Virus record (IMG/VR): IMGVR_UViG_3300012270_000024
Coordinates: 1 to 20,425 of that record
Length of the DNA stretch: 20,425 nucleotides
From: a virus
Strand: one strand, 5' to 3'
This document shows, in pieces, positions 1 to 6,107 of this stretch. How positions within the stretch are numbered: position 1 is the stretch's first letter; each line of letters opens with the position of its first letter. A program made the position numbers and the translations under genes. Under the pieces are notes generated by a model. The model was not told where the DNA came from, ran no database searches, and saw only the letters and a list, made by a program, of their open reading frames with translations.

Positions 1-799
1 CATTTGTAGTTTCAACTGCATTTGCATAATCACTAGAATCAAAATCTTTTACTTGTGCTAGGTTTGCTACCTCATCATCCATTAAAGCACCTGAACTTCT
101 TACATTTTCAGTATCGGTTATGTCTGCATTAGCTTCTATATTGACTAGTTTAGTAATCTCACTAGAATTTATTAATCTTTCCCCTGATGCCTTATCAACC
201 TTATCATTTAAAGCATTTATTAAATCTATTTGGTTTGTTAAAGTTCCAATAATCTTTCCCCATTCAACTTTAATATCAAACTTAGTATTACCACCTTTAT
301 TATTTGTTATTTTAGAATCACCTAAAGTCCAACCACCAAAACTTTTTGTTCTAGTCGTAACTCTCTCCCACTCTGGAAATATTTTATAATTAAAATCCAT
401 AAAGGAATAAAATCCAGTCTTAAAGTCTTCATAAAGTCCTTCTTGTGCCTTCACTAAATAGTCAACCTCGTTCTTACTAACACCTTCCGAATCGCTTCCT
501 ACAGCCTTGTAAATGCCCTTATCTGAAATGTTGTAAGCACCGTAAGAAAAATAATGTGATGCAGAAACATGAATAAGCATTGGAACAATATAATCTTCAT
601 AAAGTTCTAAATATTGGTCTGCTAAAGTGTCATCTTCAAAGTCTTTAACTATTTTCTTATATAAATTTCTACCTAAAAGTGGTTTTATTTTAGTAATTTG
701 TGCAGATTTTATAGCAGGTACTATACGAGAAGTCTGTACATTACCACCAATTGGTGTATTCTTACTTAAATCATCCTGTTTAATTAATAATGTTGCCAT
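1..799 (-). CDS. Head-tail connector domain fused to fibre-like stalk (partial)
   Basis: The gene starts at 799 with MATLLIKQDD and is open to the left edge of the window (266 codons seen), so the C-terminus is missing. Residues 1 to about 150 read like the Bacteroidota phage head-tail connector family (DUF6712/gp6-like): PIGGN, then a helix with LLGRNLYKKI, YIVPMLIHVSASHY, and VSKNEVDYLVKAQEGLYEDF ending in FPEW. From about residue 205 the sequence changes to the repetitive style of phage fibres (ERLINSSEITKLVNIEANAD, then ALMDDEVANLAQVKDFDSSD). The start has an A-rich leader and lies 2 nt after the portal stop, so it is co-transcribed with the portal. The position next to the portal supports an adaptor role at the head-tail joint. 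The stalk suggests a head or neck fibre. Family assignment is from sequence pattern; the fibre role is inferred. Confidence 0.7.
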   Translation of the reverse strand, partial: MATLLIKQDDLSKNTPIGGNVQTSRIVPAIKSAQITKIKPLLGRNLYKKIVKDFEDDTLADQYLELYEDYIVPMLIHVSASHYFSYGAYNISDKGIYKAVGSDSEGVSKNEVDYLVKAQEGLYEDFKTGFYSFMDFNYKIFPEWERVTTRTKSFGGWTLGDSKITNNKGGNTKFDIKVEWGKIIGTLTNQIDLINALNDKVDKASGERLINSSEITKLVNIEANADITDTENVRSSGALMDDEVANLAQVKDFDSSDYANAVETTN

Positions 800-801
800 A
801 T

Positions 802-1917
802 TTATATTTCTTTATTTTTATTTTCATCGACTTCTCTTAATTCTTCAAAATCTTTAAAACCTAATTTAACATCTGGATATCCTATCTTTAAAATATCTTC
901 TAAACCATCTATGATTTCTTCCCTTAAAGGATTAATTTGCGACCTATAAAGAGTCTTTAAAGCTGTCTTCATTTGTTCAGAATCACTAGAGAAGCCTGTA
1001 GCTACATTATGTCCAAAAAGTGAAGGACTAGTCACCTTATTAGCTAAAAGTATCTTAGCATTAGCCTGTTCGCTTAATGTGGTAAATTGCTGGTATGCAT
1101 CTATGATTTGAATATCTTCGACAGTTGTAGCATCCTCTTTATTGTTATTGAAACAAACTATTAAATTACCCGCCGCATTAGTACCTGTTAATTTATTCTT
1201 AATAGTTCTTTCTGCATCTTCTTCTGCTTCTTCACTTAAAGCTAGACCCTGGTTTATGTTAACTATTTTACCAGCCGAAAAGTTATTTTGAATATGTTTA
1301 ATGTAATAATTACTAATTTCTTCTTCAACTTTTGCATATTGCAAGCATGAGAAATAGTCAGGTAGTGAGAAAAATGGTTGTTCTGAATTACCTTGTAAGT
1401 AATACATTTCAGTCTCTCTATTTTCACCTTCTTTAAAACTTTTTATAAGTTGTGGTCTAAATCTTCCTCTAAGTTTCCAATCATATGAGAACCAATATGC
1501 TGTTGGGTCGTCCATCATATCTTTAGGTCTATCAACACAAACTTGTCTAGCAAAATATGAGTGTATTCTAGTCACCTTTAATTCACCAGCCTTGTTATAA
1601 ATGACTTGCAATGGACTATTGTTATGTTTTTTGAATTCTTTAACTAATCTTGTTAAATCTTTTTTACTTAATATAGAATCTAACTTTTCTTGTGTTATGC
1701 CTTCTAATGCGATTAGACCTTCGCCTAGAATATATCTACAGTAATTGTCTATAACTGCTTGTAAACTAGGACTGCCTAGATACCTTTCTTCAACTAAATT
1801 AAAGAAATTATTGTCAGGTCCATTGGTTAAATACTTATTACCTATTTGTAGTAATGATTGTGGATTAACACGTTCATAATTATTTAAATCTATTATTTCT
1901 ATATTACTCTTAGCCAT
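802..1917 (-). CDS. Portal protein
   Basis: The product has 371 residues and is likely the dodecameric ring at the capsid vertex through which DNA is packaged and to which the connector binds. The N-terminal third (LVEERYLGSPSLQAVIDNY) and the C-terminal part fit the Bacteroidota phage portal pattern: ILLANKVTSPSLFGHN near residues 290-305, then SSDSEQMKTALKTLYRSQIN and a terminal helix INPLREEIIDGLEDILKIG. It is somewhat shorter than many portals (400-500 residues). It starts at 1917 with a leader ending ACAAAATATG and sits between a small structural gene (8-nt gap) and the connector-fibre gene. Its place downstream of the capsid genes rather than beside the terminase is unusual. The assignment rests on family pattern plus context. 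Confidence 0.82.
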   Translation of the reverse strand: MAKSNIEIIDLNNYERVNPQSLLQIGNKYLTNGPDNNFFNLVEERYLGSPSLQAVIDNYCRYILGEGLIALEGITQEKLDSILSKKDLTRLVKEFKKHNNSPLQVIYNKAGELKVTRIHSYFARQVCVDRPKDMMDDPTAYWFSYDWKLRGRFRPQLIKSFKEGENRETEMYYLQGNSEQPFFSLPDYFSCLQYAKVEEEISNYYIKHIQNNFSAGKIVNINQGLALSEEAEEDAERTIKNKLTGTNAAGNLIVCFNNNKEDATTVEDIQIIDAYQQFTTLSEQANAKILLANKVTSPSLFGHNVATGFSSDSEQMKTALKTLYRSQINPLREEIIDGLEDILKIGYPDVKLGFKDFEELREVDENKNKEI

Positions 1918-1924
1918 ATTTTGT

Positions 1925-2317
1925 TTATATTTTTATTATTCCATTTTGAGATTCTTCTATAGTAGTGTAGTTTTGTAGGTCTGTTTGGTCAGTTGCAAGT
2001 GCTTTACCTCTCCATATTAAAGTATTAGAATTTGAAACATTTATCAAATATTCATTCTCATCTTTAAAATCAAACTCTATATAAATGTCTTGTCTACCTC
2101 TATCTTTATTTATAGCATAACATTCTAAGTCTACTTCTTTATCTCTATACACATCATATATATTAACATCAACAACTTCTTCATATTTTCTAGGATAAAT
2201 AGAAATTATGTTAAAATTATCACCTACACTAGTTGAGTCTACCGTTTCAGTCTCTGACAAGGTCATATCACTACCTAACCATACCTCTCTTATATCATTT
2301 ATGTTAACAACTACCAT
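1925..2317 (-). CDS. Small virion structural protein, function unknown
   Basis: This 130-residue, acidic, beta-rich protein has no transmembrane segment. It has a pattern seen in small Bacteroidota phage structural genes: an EVVDVNIYDVYRDKEVD region followed by IWRGKALATDQTDLQNYTT. I cannot assign a precise role. A head decoration, adaptor or tail-completion protein would fit its place between the tail-tube-like gene and the portal. It is preceded by a terminator hairpin and by one copy of the recurring TGTTTTTAGATA motif 13 nt upstream of the start. That suggests its expression is set separately from the strongly expressed genes before it. Confidence 0.6.
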   Translation of the reverse strand: MVVVNINDIREVWLGSDMTLSETETVDSTSVGDNFNIISIYPRKYEEVVDVNIYDVYRDKEVDLECYAINKDRGRQDIYIEFDFKDENEYLINVSNSNTLIWRGKALATDQTDLQNYTTIEESQNGIIKI

Positions 2318-2330
2318 GTATGTTTCTTTT

Positions 2331-2342
2331 TATCTAAAAACA
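2331..2342 (-). promoter_or_regulatory. TGTTTTTAGATA start-site motif
   Basis: On the minus strand this reads TGTTTTTAGATA and lies 13 nt upstream of the start at 2317. The same motif recurs upstream of the genes starting at 8173, 16517 and 19204, with a variant at 5608. Read from the TTG at 2343 it gives LFLDKKKHTW and stops at 2311-2313, overlapping the gene start. Its role (translation or transcription signal) is not established. Confidence 0.4.
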
Positions 2343-2348
2343 ATAAAT

Positions 2349-2385
2349 AAAAAAAGACCTACTAAATAAATAGTAAGTCTTTTTA
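2349..2385 (-). terminator. Intrinsic terminator between tail-tube-like gene and next gene
   Basis: On the minus strand a hairpin with stem AAAAAGACTTACTA and TAGTAGGTCTTTTT (one T/G interruption) is followed by a T run. It is nearly symmetrical, so it could also stop transcription from the other strand. It lies between the gene ending at 2408 and the gene starting at 2317, and would lower read-through from the abundant structural genes. Confidence 0.75.
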
Positions 2386-2407
2386 AGTATCCTTATCGAG
2401 TAATTAG

Positions 2408-2941
2408 TTATACATTGGTAACACTAGCTTTAAGTGCTATTGCTGTTGCTGAATCTAGAAAGTAAGCTGGTTCTGCTTCTTGTGATACACCTACCAATTG
2501 ATAAGCGTTAACACCATCTAATGCACCTTCTACGTTTGTTGTTGAGTTAAATTCTACACCTCTTTTTAAACCGATTGCTAATATTTCTCCATTCTCCATT
2601 TCTGCAAATACTATGGGTCTACCCCATACCATATTCTTTATCTGAAATGTTTTCAATGCTTTAATATTAGTTAAAACCATATTAAATGTTCCTGAAAATA
2701 CAGTTGTACCCGCATCTCTAGAAGAAGTCGAAGGTTCGTTATAGTTGTTTCCAGTATTTTTTAATGGGAATTTAAAAGTTTCAAATCCCGCTGGAAGTGC
2801 TGTTAAAAGGTGTCCTTCAGCGTCAGATACAGTAGTAAATTCGTAGTCCTCATAATTGGCAACATAAATCGCCTTAAATCCTGCTACTGTATTCTTACAT
2901 GCACCTCCGTCAATACCTCTCGTTATATTACATATTGCCAT
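2408..2941 (-). CDS. Virion structural protein, tail-tube-like
   Basis: The product has 177 residues, beginning ITRGIDGGACKNTVAGFKAI. It then shows a FETFKFPLKNTG segment, a DAGTTVFSGTFNMVL segment, an IVFAEMENGEILAIGLKRG strand pair, and a closing YQLVGVSQEAEPAYFLD. This layout matches a common structural family in Bacteroidota phages that resembles tail tube (major tail) proteins. The gene directly follows the major capsid gene, has the same leader (23 identical bases around the start), and is enclosed by two terminators. All of this fits a protein made in many copies. A head decoration protein is the alternative. The structural role is fairly sure; the tail tube call is inferred. Confidence 0.6.
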   Translation of the reverse strand: MAICNITRGIDGGACKNTVAGFKAIYVANYEDYEFTTVSDAEGHLLTALPAGFETFKFPLKNTGNNYNEPSTSSRDAGTTVFSGTFNMVLTNIKALKTFQIKNMVWGRPIVFAEMENGEILAIGLKRGVEFNSTTNVEGALDGVNAYQLVGVSQEAEPAYFLDSATAIALKASVTNV

Positions 2942-2960
2942 ATTGTTTTATTTATTTTTG
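2942..2960 (-). promoter_or_regulatory. A-rich translation leader shared with capsid gene
   Basis: The minus-strand leader AAAAATAAATAAAACAATATG matches the major capsid gene leader, with 23 identical bases that include the start codon. There is no Shine-Dalgarno sequence. Bacteroidota ribosomes favour A-rich leaders, so this is likely a strong start signal for an abundant protein. Confidence 0.55.
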
Positions 2961-2964
2961 TTTA

Positions 2965-2996
2965 TAAAAAATCCCCTCTAAATTGAGAGGATTTTA
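2965..2996 (-). terminator. Intrinsic terminator after the major capsid gene
   Basis: On the minus strand the hairpin reads AAAATCCTCT, loop CAATTT, then AGAGGGGATTTTTT, followed by further AT-rich sequence. It lies in the short gap between the capsid gene stop (3018) and the next start (2941). It is a typical Rho-independent terminator and would partly separate capsid expression from the genes downstream. Confidence 0.75.
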
Positions 2997-3017
2997 TGTT
3001 AATTATTTATTAATTGA

Positions 3018-3905
3018 TTATACGAAATCACCGTAAAAAACTATCTCGTCTCCAAAAGAGAATCCAACTCCAATCTCTAAAACTACTTTAGTTCTAATTG
3101 TTCCAGATAAATCACTTTCATCCATATCCTTAACAGTTACATTGTTTAAGTCAGCTTCAAGTCCTGTCAAGAAGCCTAAATTCTTAACTCTGTATATGAA
3201 TATTTGGTCACCAGTGATTGCACCGATAGACTCCATTCTAAGACCTAAGAAATCAAGTTCCTTATCACCCACAGTTGTATTTAAACCTTGTGCTGCAACT
3301 GCTTGCTTGTATAACTTCAACACTTTTTTAGATGTCACCATAACTAAATCTTCGTCATCCATTACCTCGTCTTTAATAGCATCATAAGCCTTTTCAACTT
3401 CAACAACTACGTTTGATTTAGTGATAGCAGAATTTTGTACTTCTATAACACCAGAACCAGTAGCTTTCATCTTATCGATAAGCCCTAAAGTTGGTCTATT
3501 CCAAATATAATTATCTACTTTTGCACCTAAATTCTCTACGATTGCTAAAAGAATAGCCGATGTAATGTCAGCTGGAATCTCATTAGCTGCACCGAACAGT
3601 CCTTGTGCTTGTGCCTGGAATGTTTGGTGAAATTCATCTTTACATAGTTCGTGTTCGATTTTCAATTTCTTTAGAGTCACCTCTACGTCAGTGTAATCTA
3701 CATCACCTTCTGGTGTAAATCCACATGCATAGTCTTGAAAGTCAGCTGCGTACTCTAATTTTGGTAGGAATCCTGTTCCTATGTTGTTAGGTAATACTGT
3801 TATTGCGTTCTTAGCAATTGTATCACTTTTCTTGAATGCTTGTACAAAGATTTCTCCTGCTAATGCACCTTCATATCCACTGTTAATATTTGTTGTTGTA
3901 GCCAT
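3018..3905 (-). CDS. Major capsid protein (HK97 fold)
   Basis: The product has 295 residues, the size expected for a small HK97-fold capsid subunit. The sequence follows the Bacteroidota phage capsid pattern: ATTTNINSGYEGALAGEIF at the start, an N-terminal segment with DTIAKNAITVLPNNIGT, then DYACGFTPEGDVDYTDVEVT and EHELCKDEFHQTF. The rest includes a central helix EVEKAYDAIKDEVMDDEDLV and a C-terminal GVGFSFGDEIVFYGDFV. It follows the protease/scaffold gene at a 25-nt gap, the standard order for head assembly. Its leader is A-rich and is duplicated before the next gene, and a terminator follows. No long N-terminal delta domain is present, consistent with a separate scaffold. Confidence 0.88.
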   Translation of the reverse strand: MATTTNINSGYEGALAGEIFVQAFKKSDTIAKNAITVLPNNIGTGFLPKLEYAADFQDYACGFTPEGDVDYTDVEVTLKKLKIEHELCKDEFHQTFQAQAQGLFGAANEIPADITSAILLAIVENLGAKVDNYIWNRPTLGLIDKMKATGSGVIEVQNSAITKSNVVVEVEKAYDAIKDEVMDDEDLVMVTSKKVLKLYKQAVAAQGLNTTVGDKELDFLGLRMESIGAITGDQIFIYRVKNLGFLTGLEADLNNVTVKDMDESDLSGTIRTKVVLEIGVGFSFGDEIVFYGDFV

Positions 3906-3924
3906 ATTGTTTTATTTATTTTTT
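3906..3924 (-). promoter_or_regulatory. A-rich translation leader of the major capsid gene
   Basis: The minus-strand leader ends AAATAAATAAAACAATATG and lacks a Shine-Dalgarno sequence. It is the same as the leader at 2942-2960 and is the best example in this window of the start signal also seen, more loosely, at the internal start at 4521. Confidence 0.55.
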
Positions 3925-3930
3925 TTGTTT

Positions 3931-4521
3931 TTATTTACTTGTTTTTGCTATTCTATTTAATGCGGTTAATGTACTCTCACCTCTTCTTTCGTTAAGATTT
4001 ACTTCAACACCTCCCTTTAATTTACCCGAATTAGGTGTATTCTCTAATGCTAATTTTAATTCTGTAATCTCTTTTTCAAGGTCAGACTTAATTTTAGCAT
4101 TCTTTTCAGCCAATGCTGACATTTCCATTTTCTCTTTGTCATCTTTTTTAGTTTCAAACTTTTCTCTTAACATTTTCTCTATTTCTGGGTTTTCATCAAC
4201 CATTTTATAAAGTTCTGTTCTTTGTTCTTCTAATGACATTGCTTGTTCTTCTTTATCTTTAGCTTCTACCTCAACTTCTGCTTCTACATCACTAATTTCT
4301 GAAATCATTCCTTCTGCATCTGTCTTATATACTTTACCTTCGAATGTAAATTCTGAATTAGAAATTACTTCTTCGCCTCTCATTACCATTTGTCCTACTT
4401 CTAAAGTTGCTACTGTTAATGCTTCTCCTTCCTCTTGTGGAATTTCTAACATTTTAACTTCTTCTTTCTTCTCTTCTTCTTGAAGTGAAAATTTTAAGAA
4501 TTTCTTTAAATAATTTTCCAT
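3931..4521 (-). CDS. Nested scaffold protein from internal start
   Basis: An in-frame ATG at 4521 (Met197 of the protease fusion, MENYLKKFLKFSLQ) is preceded by AAAATAAAATAACACAAAATATG, the same kind of A-rich leader used by true gene starts here (compare the capsid gene). Translation from it would give a 196-residue protein that lacks the protease and keeps the whole acidic coiled-coil scaffold. Nested scaffold genes inside protease genes are well known, for example lambda Nu3 within C. The leader is visible in the sequence; its use is inferred. Confidence 0.55.
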   Translation of the reverse strand: MENYLKKFLKFSLQEEEKKEEVKMLEIPQEEGEALTVATLEVGQMVMRGEEVISNSEFTFEGKVYKTDAEGMISEISDVEAEVEVEAKDKEEQAMSLEEQRTELYKMVDENPEIEKMLREKFETKKDDKEKMEMSALAEKNAKIKSDLEKEITELKLALENTPNSGKLKGGVEVNLNERRGESTLTALNRIAKTSK

Positions 4522-5109
4522 ATTTTGTGTTATTTTATTTTTAATACTTTGTTCTTTAGTTTCCTCTATATCTGAAAACAATAACTGTTCTAATTTTAGG
4601 TAAGAATCAATACTAAATCCTTTAGCCTTGCCTGTTTCTATGTACTCTGACCAATCTTTATCACTTAACTTCATAACTATACACCAAGTACCTATGGGTA
4701 AATCTGAATAGCCTAATGCGAAGGCTTTATCTTTAGTTTCAGAACTTAATAACCAAGATTCAACTACTACACTATTATCTATAGCTTCATTTTTATCGTG
4801 ATTATACCAGTTATTTTTGTTAAATCCTTCTTGTGATAAAAAGTTATGTGCTAGTTTTTCGATAGTTTTCTCATCAAATACTATATCAAACTCACCTCTT
4901 TCTTTTGTATATCTTGCTATCTTTTGGTCAGGAACTAATACAACACCAACTAGTAATTTCTTCTTCTCGTCTGCTATACTTAATTTAAGTTTTTCTTTAG
5001 AGAATTGAATAAATTCATATTGATTTGCAGGACTATCCACAATAGAGACACCATACAGTAAACCATCTTCCTCATTGTCCCAATCTATTTTATATACTTT
5101 TCTTTCCAT
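3931..5109 (-). CDS. Prohead protease (XkdF-like) with C-terminal scaffold
   Basis: The product has 392 residues in two parts. Residues 1-175 match the XkdF-type protease domain of Bacteroidota phages: YGVSIVDSPANQYEFIQFS, then LVGVVLVPDQKIAR, GEFDIVFDEKTIEKLAHNFL, NWYNHDKN (His104), VVVESW, FALGYSDLPIGTWCIVMKL and KGFSIDSY (Ser166). His104 and Ser166 are candidate active-site residues. Residues 197-392 are acidic, very rich in Glu and Lys and likely helical, including an SALAEKNAKIKSDLEKEIT coiled coil, and end in a basic helix STLTALNRIAKTSK. This is the usual make-up of a scaffold. The protease would cut the scaffold and perhaps the capsid after prohead assembly. The next gene is the major capsid protein. 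An internal start at 4521 would give the scaffold alone. Confidence 0.82.
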   Translation of the reverse strand: MERKVYKIDWDNEEDGLLYGVSIVDSPANQYEFIQFSKEKLKLSIADEKKKLLVGVVLVPDQKIARYTKERGEFDIVFDEKTIEKLAHNFLSQEGFNKNNWYNHDKNEAIDNSVVVESWLLSSETKDKAFALGYSDLPIGTWCIVMKLSDKDWSEYIETGKAKGFSIDSYLKLEQLLFSDIEETKEQSIKNKITQNMENYLKKFLKFSLQEEEKKEEVKMLEIPQEEGEALTVATLEVGQMVMRGEEVISNSEFTFEGKVYKTDAEGMISEISDVEAEVEVEAKDKEEQAMSLEEQRTELYKMVDENPEIEKMLREKFETKKDDKEKMEMSALAEKNAKIKSDLEKEITELKLALENTPNSGKLKGGVEVNLNERRGESTLTALNRIAKTSK

Positions 5110-5131
5110 TATTTAATATTATTTTAACTAT

Positions 5132-5608
5132 TTATAAAATTTTAAAAGGGCCATTAGGATGTGTCTTAAATCTATTACTAGCTTTTGCTGGTTCACCTGC
5201 AAGTCCTGGGGCATTATTTACTCTAACAGTTTGTGTTATTTTATTGTTCTTATCTCTAATTATTGTATACACTACCCAATTGTGTTTACAAAAAGGCCCT
5301 CCACAATACTTAAAAATACTATAATTCTGTCCTTTATGTCCAAAGCTTTTATTCTTACCTTGAAAAGACATTATGTTAATTTCGGATTTAGTATAAAACT
5401 TATCTAAACGTATCATTTCTTTACAAAAATCCCTTTCTGGTTTAGGTCCCTCATATCTGTATACTGTTTCCTCACCTTTTGCTAAATCAATATATTCCAT
5501 TTCACCAAATACTAAATCTTTGGGAATCTTAAATCCAAATATTCTGGCTAGTCTTAGAATTGGGTCTTCATTATTATCTAATAATTTGATAGATGCATGT
5601 ATAGTCAT
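5132..5608 (-). CDS. Capsid-module protein with conserved Cys-His-Trp motif
   Basis: The product has 158 residues. It contains ERDFCKEMIRLDKFYTKSEI, then IMSFQGKNKSFGHKGQNYSIF and KYCGGPFCKHNW. This is a domain often found in Bacteroidota and other phages near, or fused to, MuF-like or XkdF-like head genes. The CGGPxCxHxW run looks able to bind a metal, although I see only two Cys and one His close together. It is the first gene after the 500-bp noncoding region and lies 22 nt before the protease/scaffold gene, so it probably opens the capsid operon. The variant motif TGTTTTTAGTTA ends 1 nt before the start. The biochemical function is unknown; a head morphogenesis role is inferred from context. 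Confidence 0.6.
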   Translation of the reverse strand: MTIHASIKLLDNNEDPILRLARIFGFKIPKDLVFGEMEYIDLAKGEETVYRYEGPKPERDFCKEMIRLDKFYTKSEINIMSFQGKNKSFGHKGQNYSIFKYCGGPFCKHNWVVYTIIRDKNNKITQTVRVNNAPGLAGEPAKASNRFKTHPNGPFKIL

Positions 5609-5735
5609 ATAACTAAAAACAATATTGAATATTAAATTTTGTCGGTGTGTGACACCTAAGCATTAAATAGTGTCTAATACTAGTGGTAGCAAGGAAGTTG
5701 AGTATGAAATTAAAGGAAGGTAATAGAATTAAATA
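5609..5735. other. Noncoding region upstream of capsid operon with short hairpins
   Basis: No gene is seen here. A compact inverted repeat GGTGTgtgACACC lies at about 5644-5656, and a weaker TAGT...ACTA pair follows near 5669-5683. The next 40 bases are purine-rich on the plus strand. The hairpin sits upstream of the capsid operon and could be an operator or part of its 5' leader. I could not find a clear Bacteroidota-type promoter (TAnnTTTG) on the minus strand. Confidence 0.35.
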
Positions 5736-5925
5736 ATTAAATATAAATAAATAAATTTCTTTTGCTTAGACTGTTTAAATAATTACACCACATATGATAT
5801 ATAAACTTAATTAAACCTTATAATATTTTAATTAAATATGAATAAATAAATTTCCTTTACTTAAACTATTTAAATAATTACCGCACATATAATATATAAA
5901 CTTAATTAAACCTTTATTATATTTA
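5736..5925. repeat. Two tandem ~95-bp AT-rich repeats
   Basis: Copy 1 (5736-5830) and copy 2 (5831-5925) align along their full length without a net gap. They share TAAATAAATAAATTTC, then TTTAAATAATTAC, CACATAT, and ATATATAAACTTAATTAAACC, with scattered single-base differences. A fragment of a third copy (ATTAATTATTTAA) follows. The sequence is almost all A and T, with stops in all frames. Such iterons occur at replication origins and regulatory regions, but the function here is unknown. Confidence 0.75.
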
Positions 5926-5951
5926 ATTAATTATTTAATCTATATATAAAA

Positions 5952-6107
5952 ACTCACTTAAAACTCTCTAATTAATAACCCGCCTACTGCGTGGCGTTCT
6001 CTATATTTAATTCGACTCTAAAGACTAATTATCTACTATTCGATACATAACACTAATTATACTTTAAACTCTATTACAAAGCCTTATAAGACAACACCCG
6101 ATGATGT
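5952..6107 (-). repeat. Inverted 155-bp element, left copy
   Basis: This is the left copy of an element whose right copy lies at 20248-20401 in opposite orientation. Read on the minus strand it has a 34-base block (ACATCATCGGGTGTTGTCTT...) identical to the right copy. A diverged ~45-base middle follows, then a second block with 35 identical bases and a GC-rich hairpin (CGCC, loop ACGCAGTA, GGCG) flanked by AATTAAATA and TATTAATT. Its first base lies in the stop codon of the tape measure gene. It stands out from its AT-rich surroundings by its conserved GC-rich hairpin. The function is unknown. Confidence 0.88.

Noticed and set aside
5700-5725. Plus-strand short ORF with purine-rich leader (MKLKEGN)
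   Set aside because: Seven codons only, no support from context.
5736-5940. CRISPR array
   Set aside because: The two units are whole tandem copies of 95 bp without separate repeats and unique spacers.
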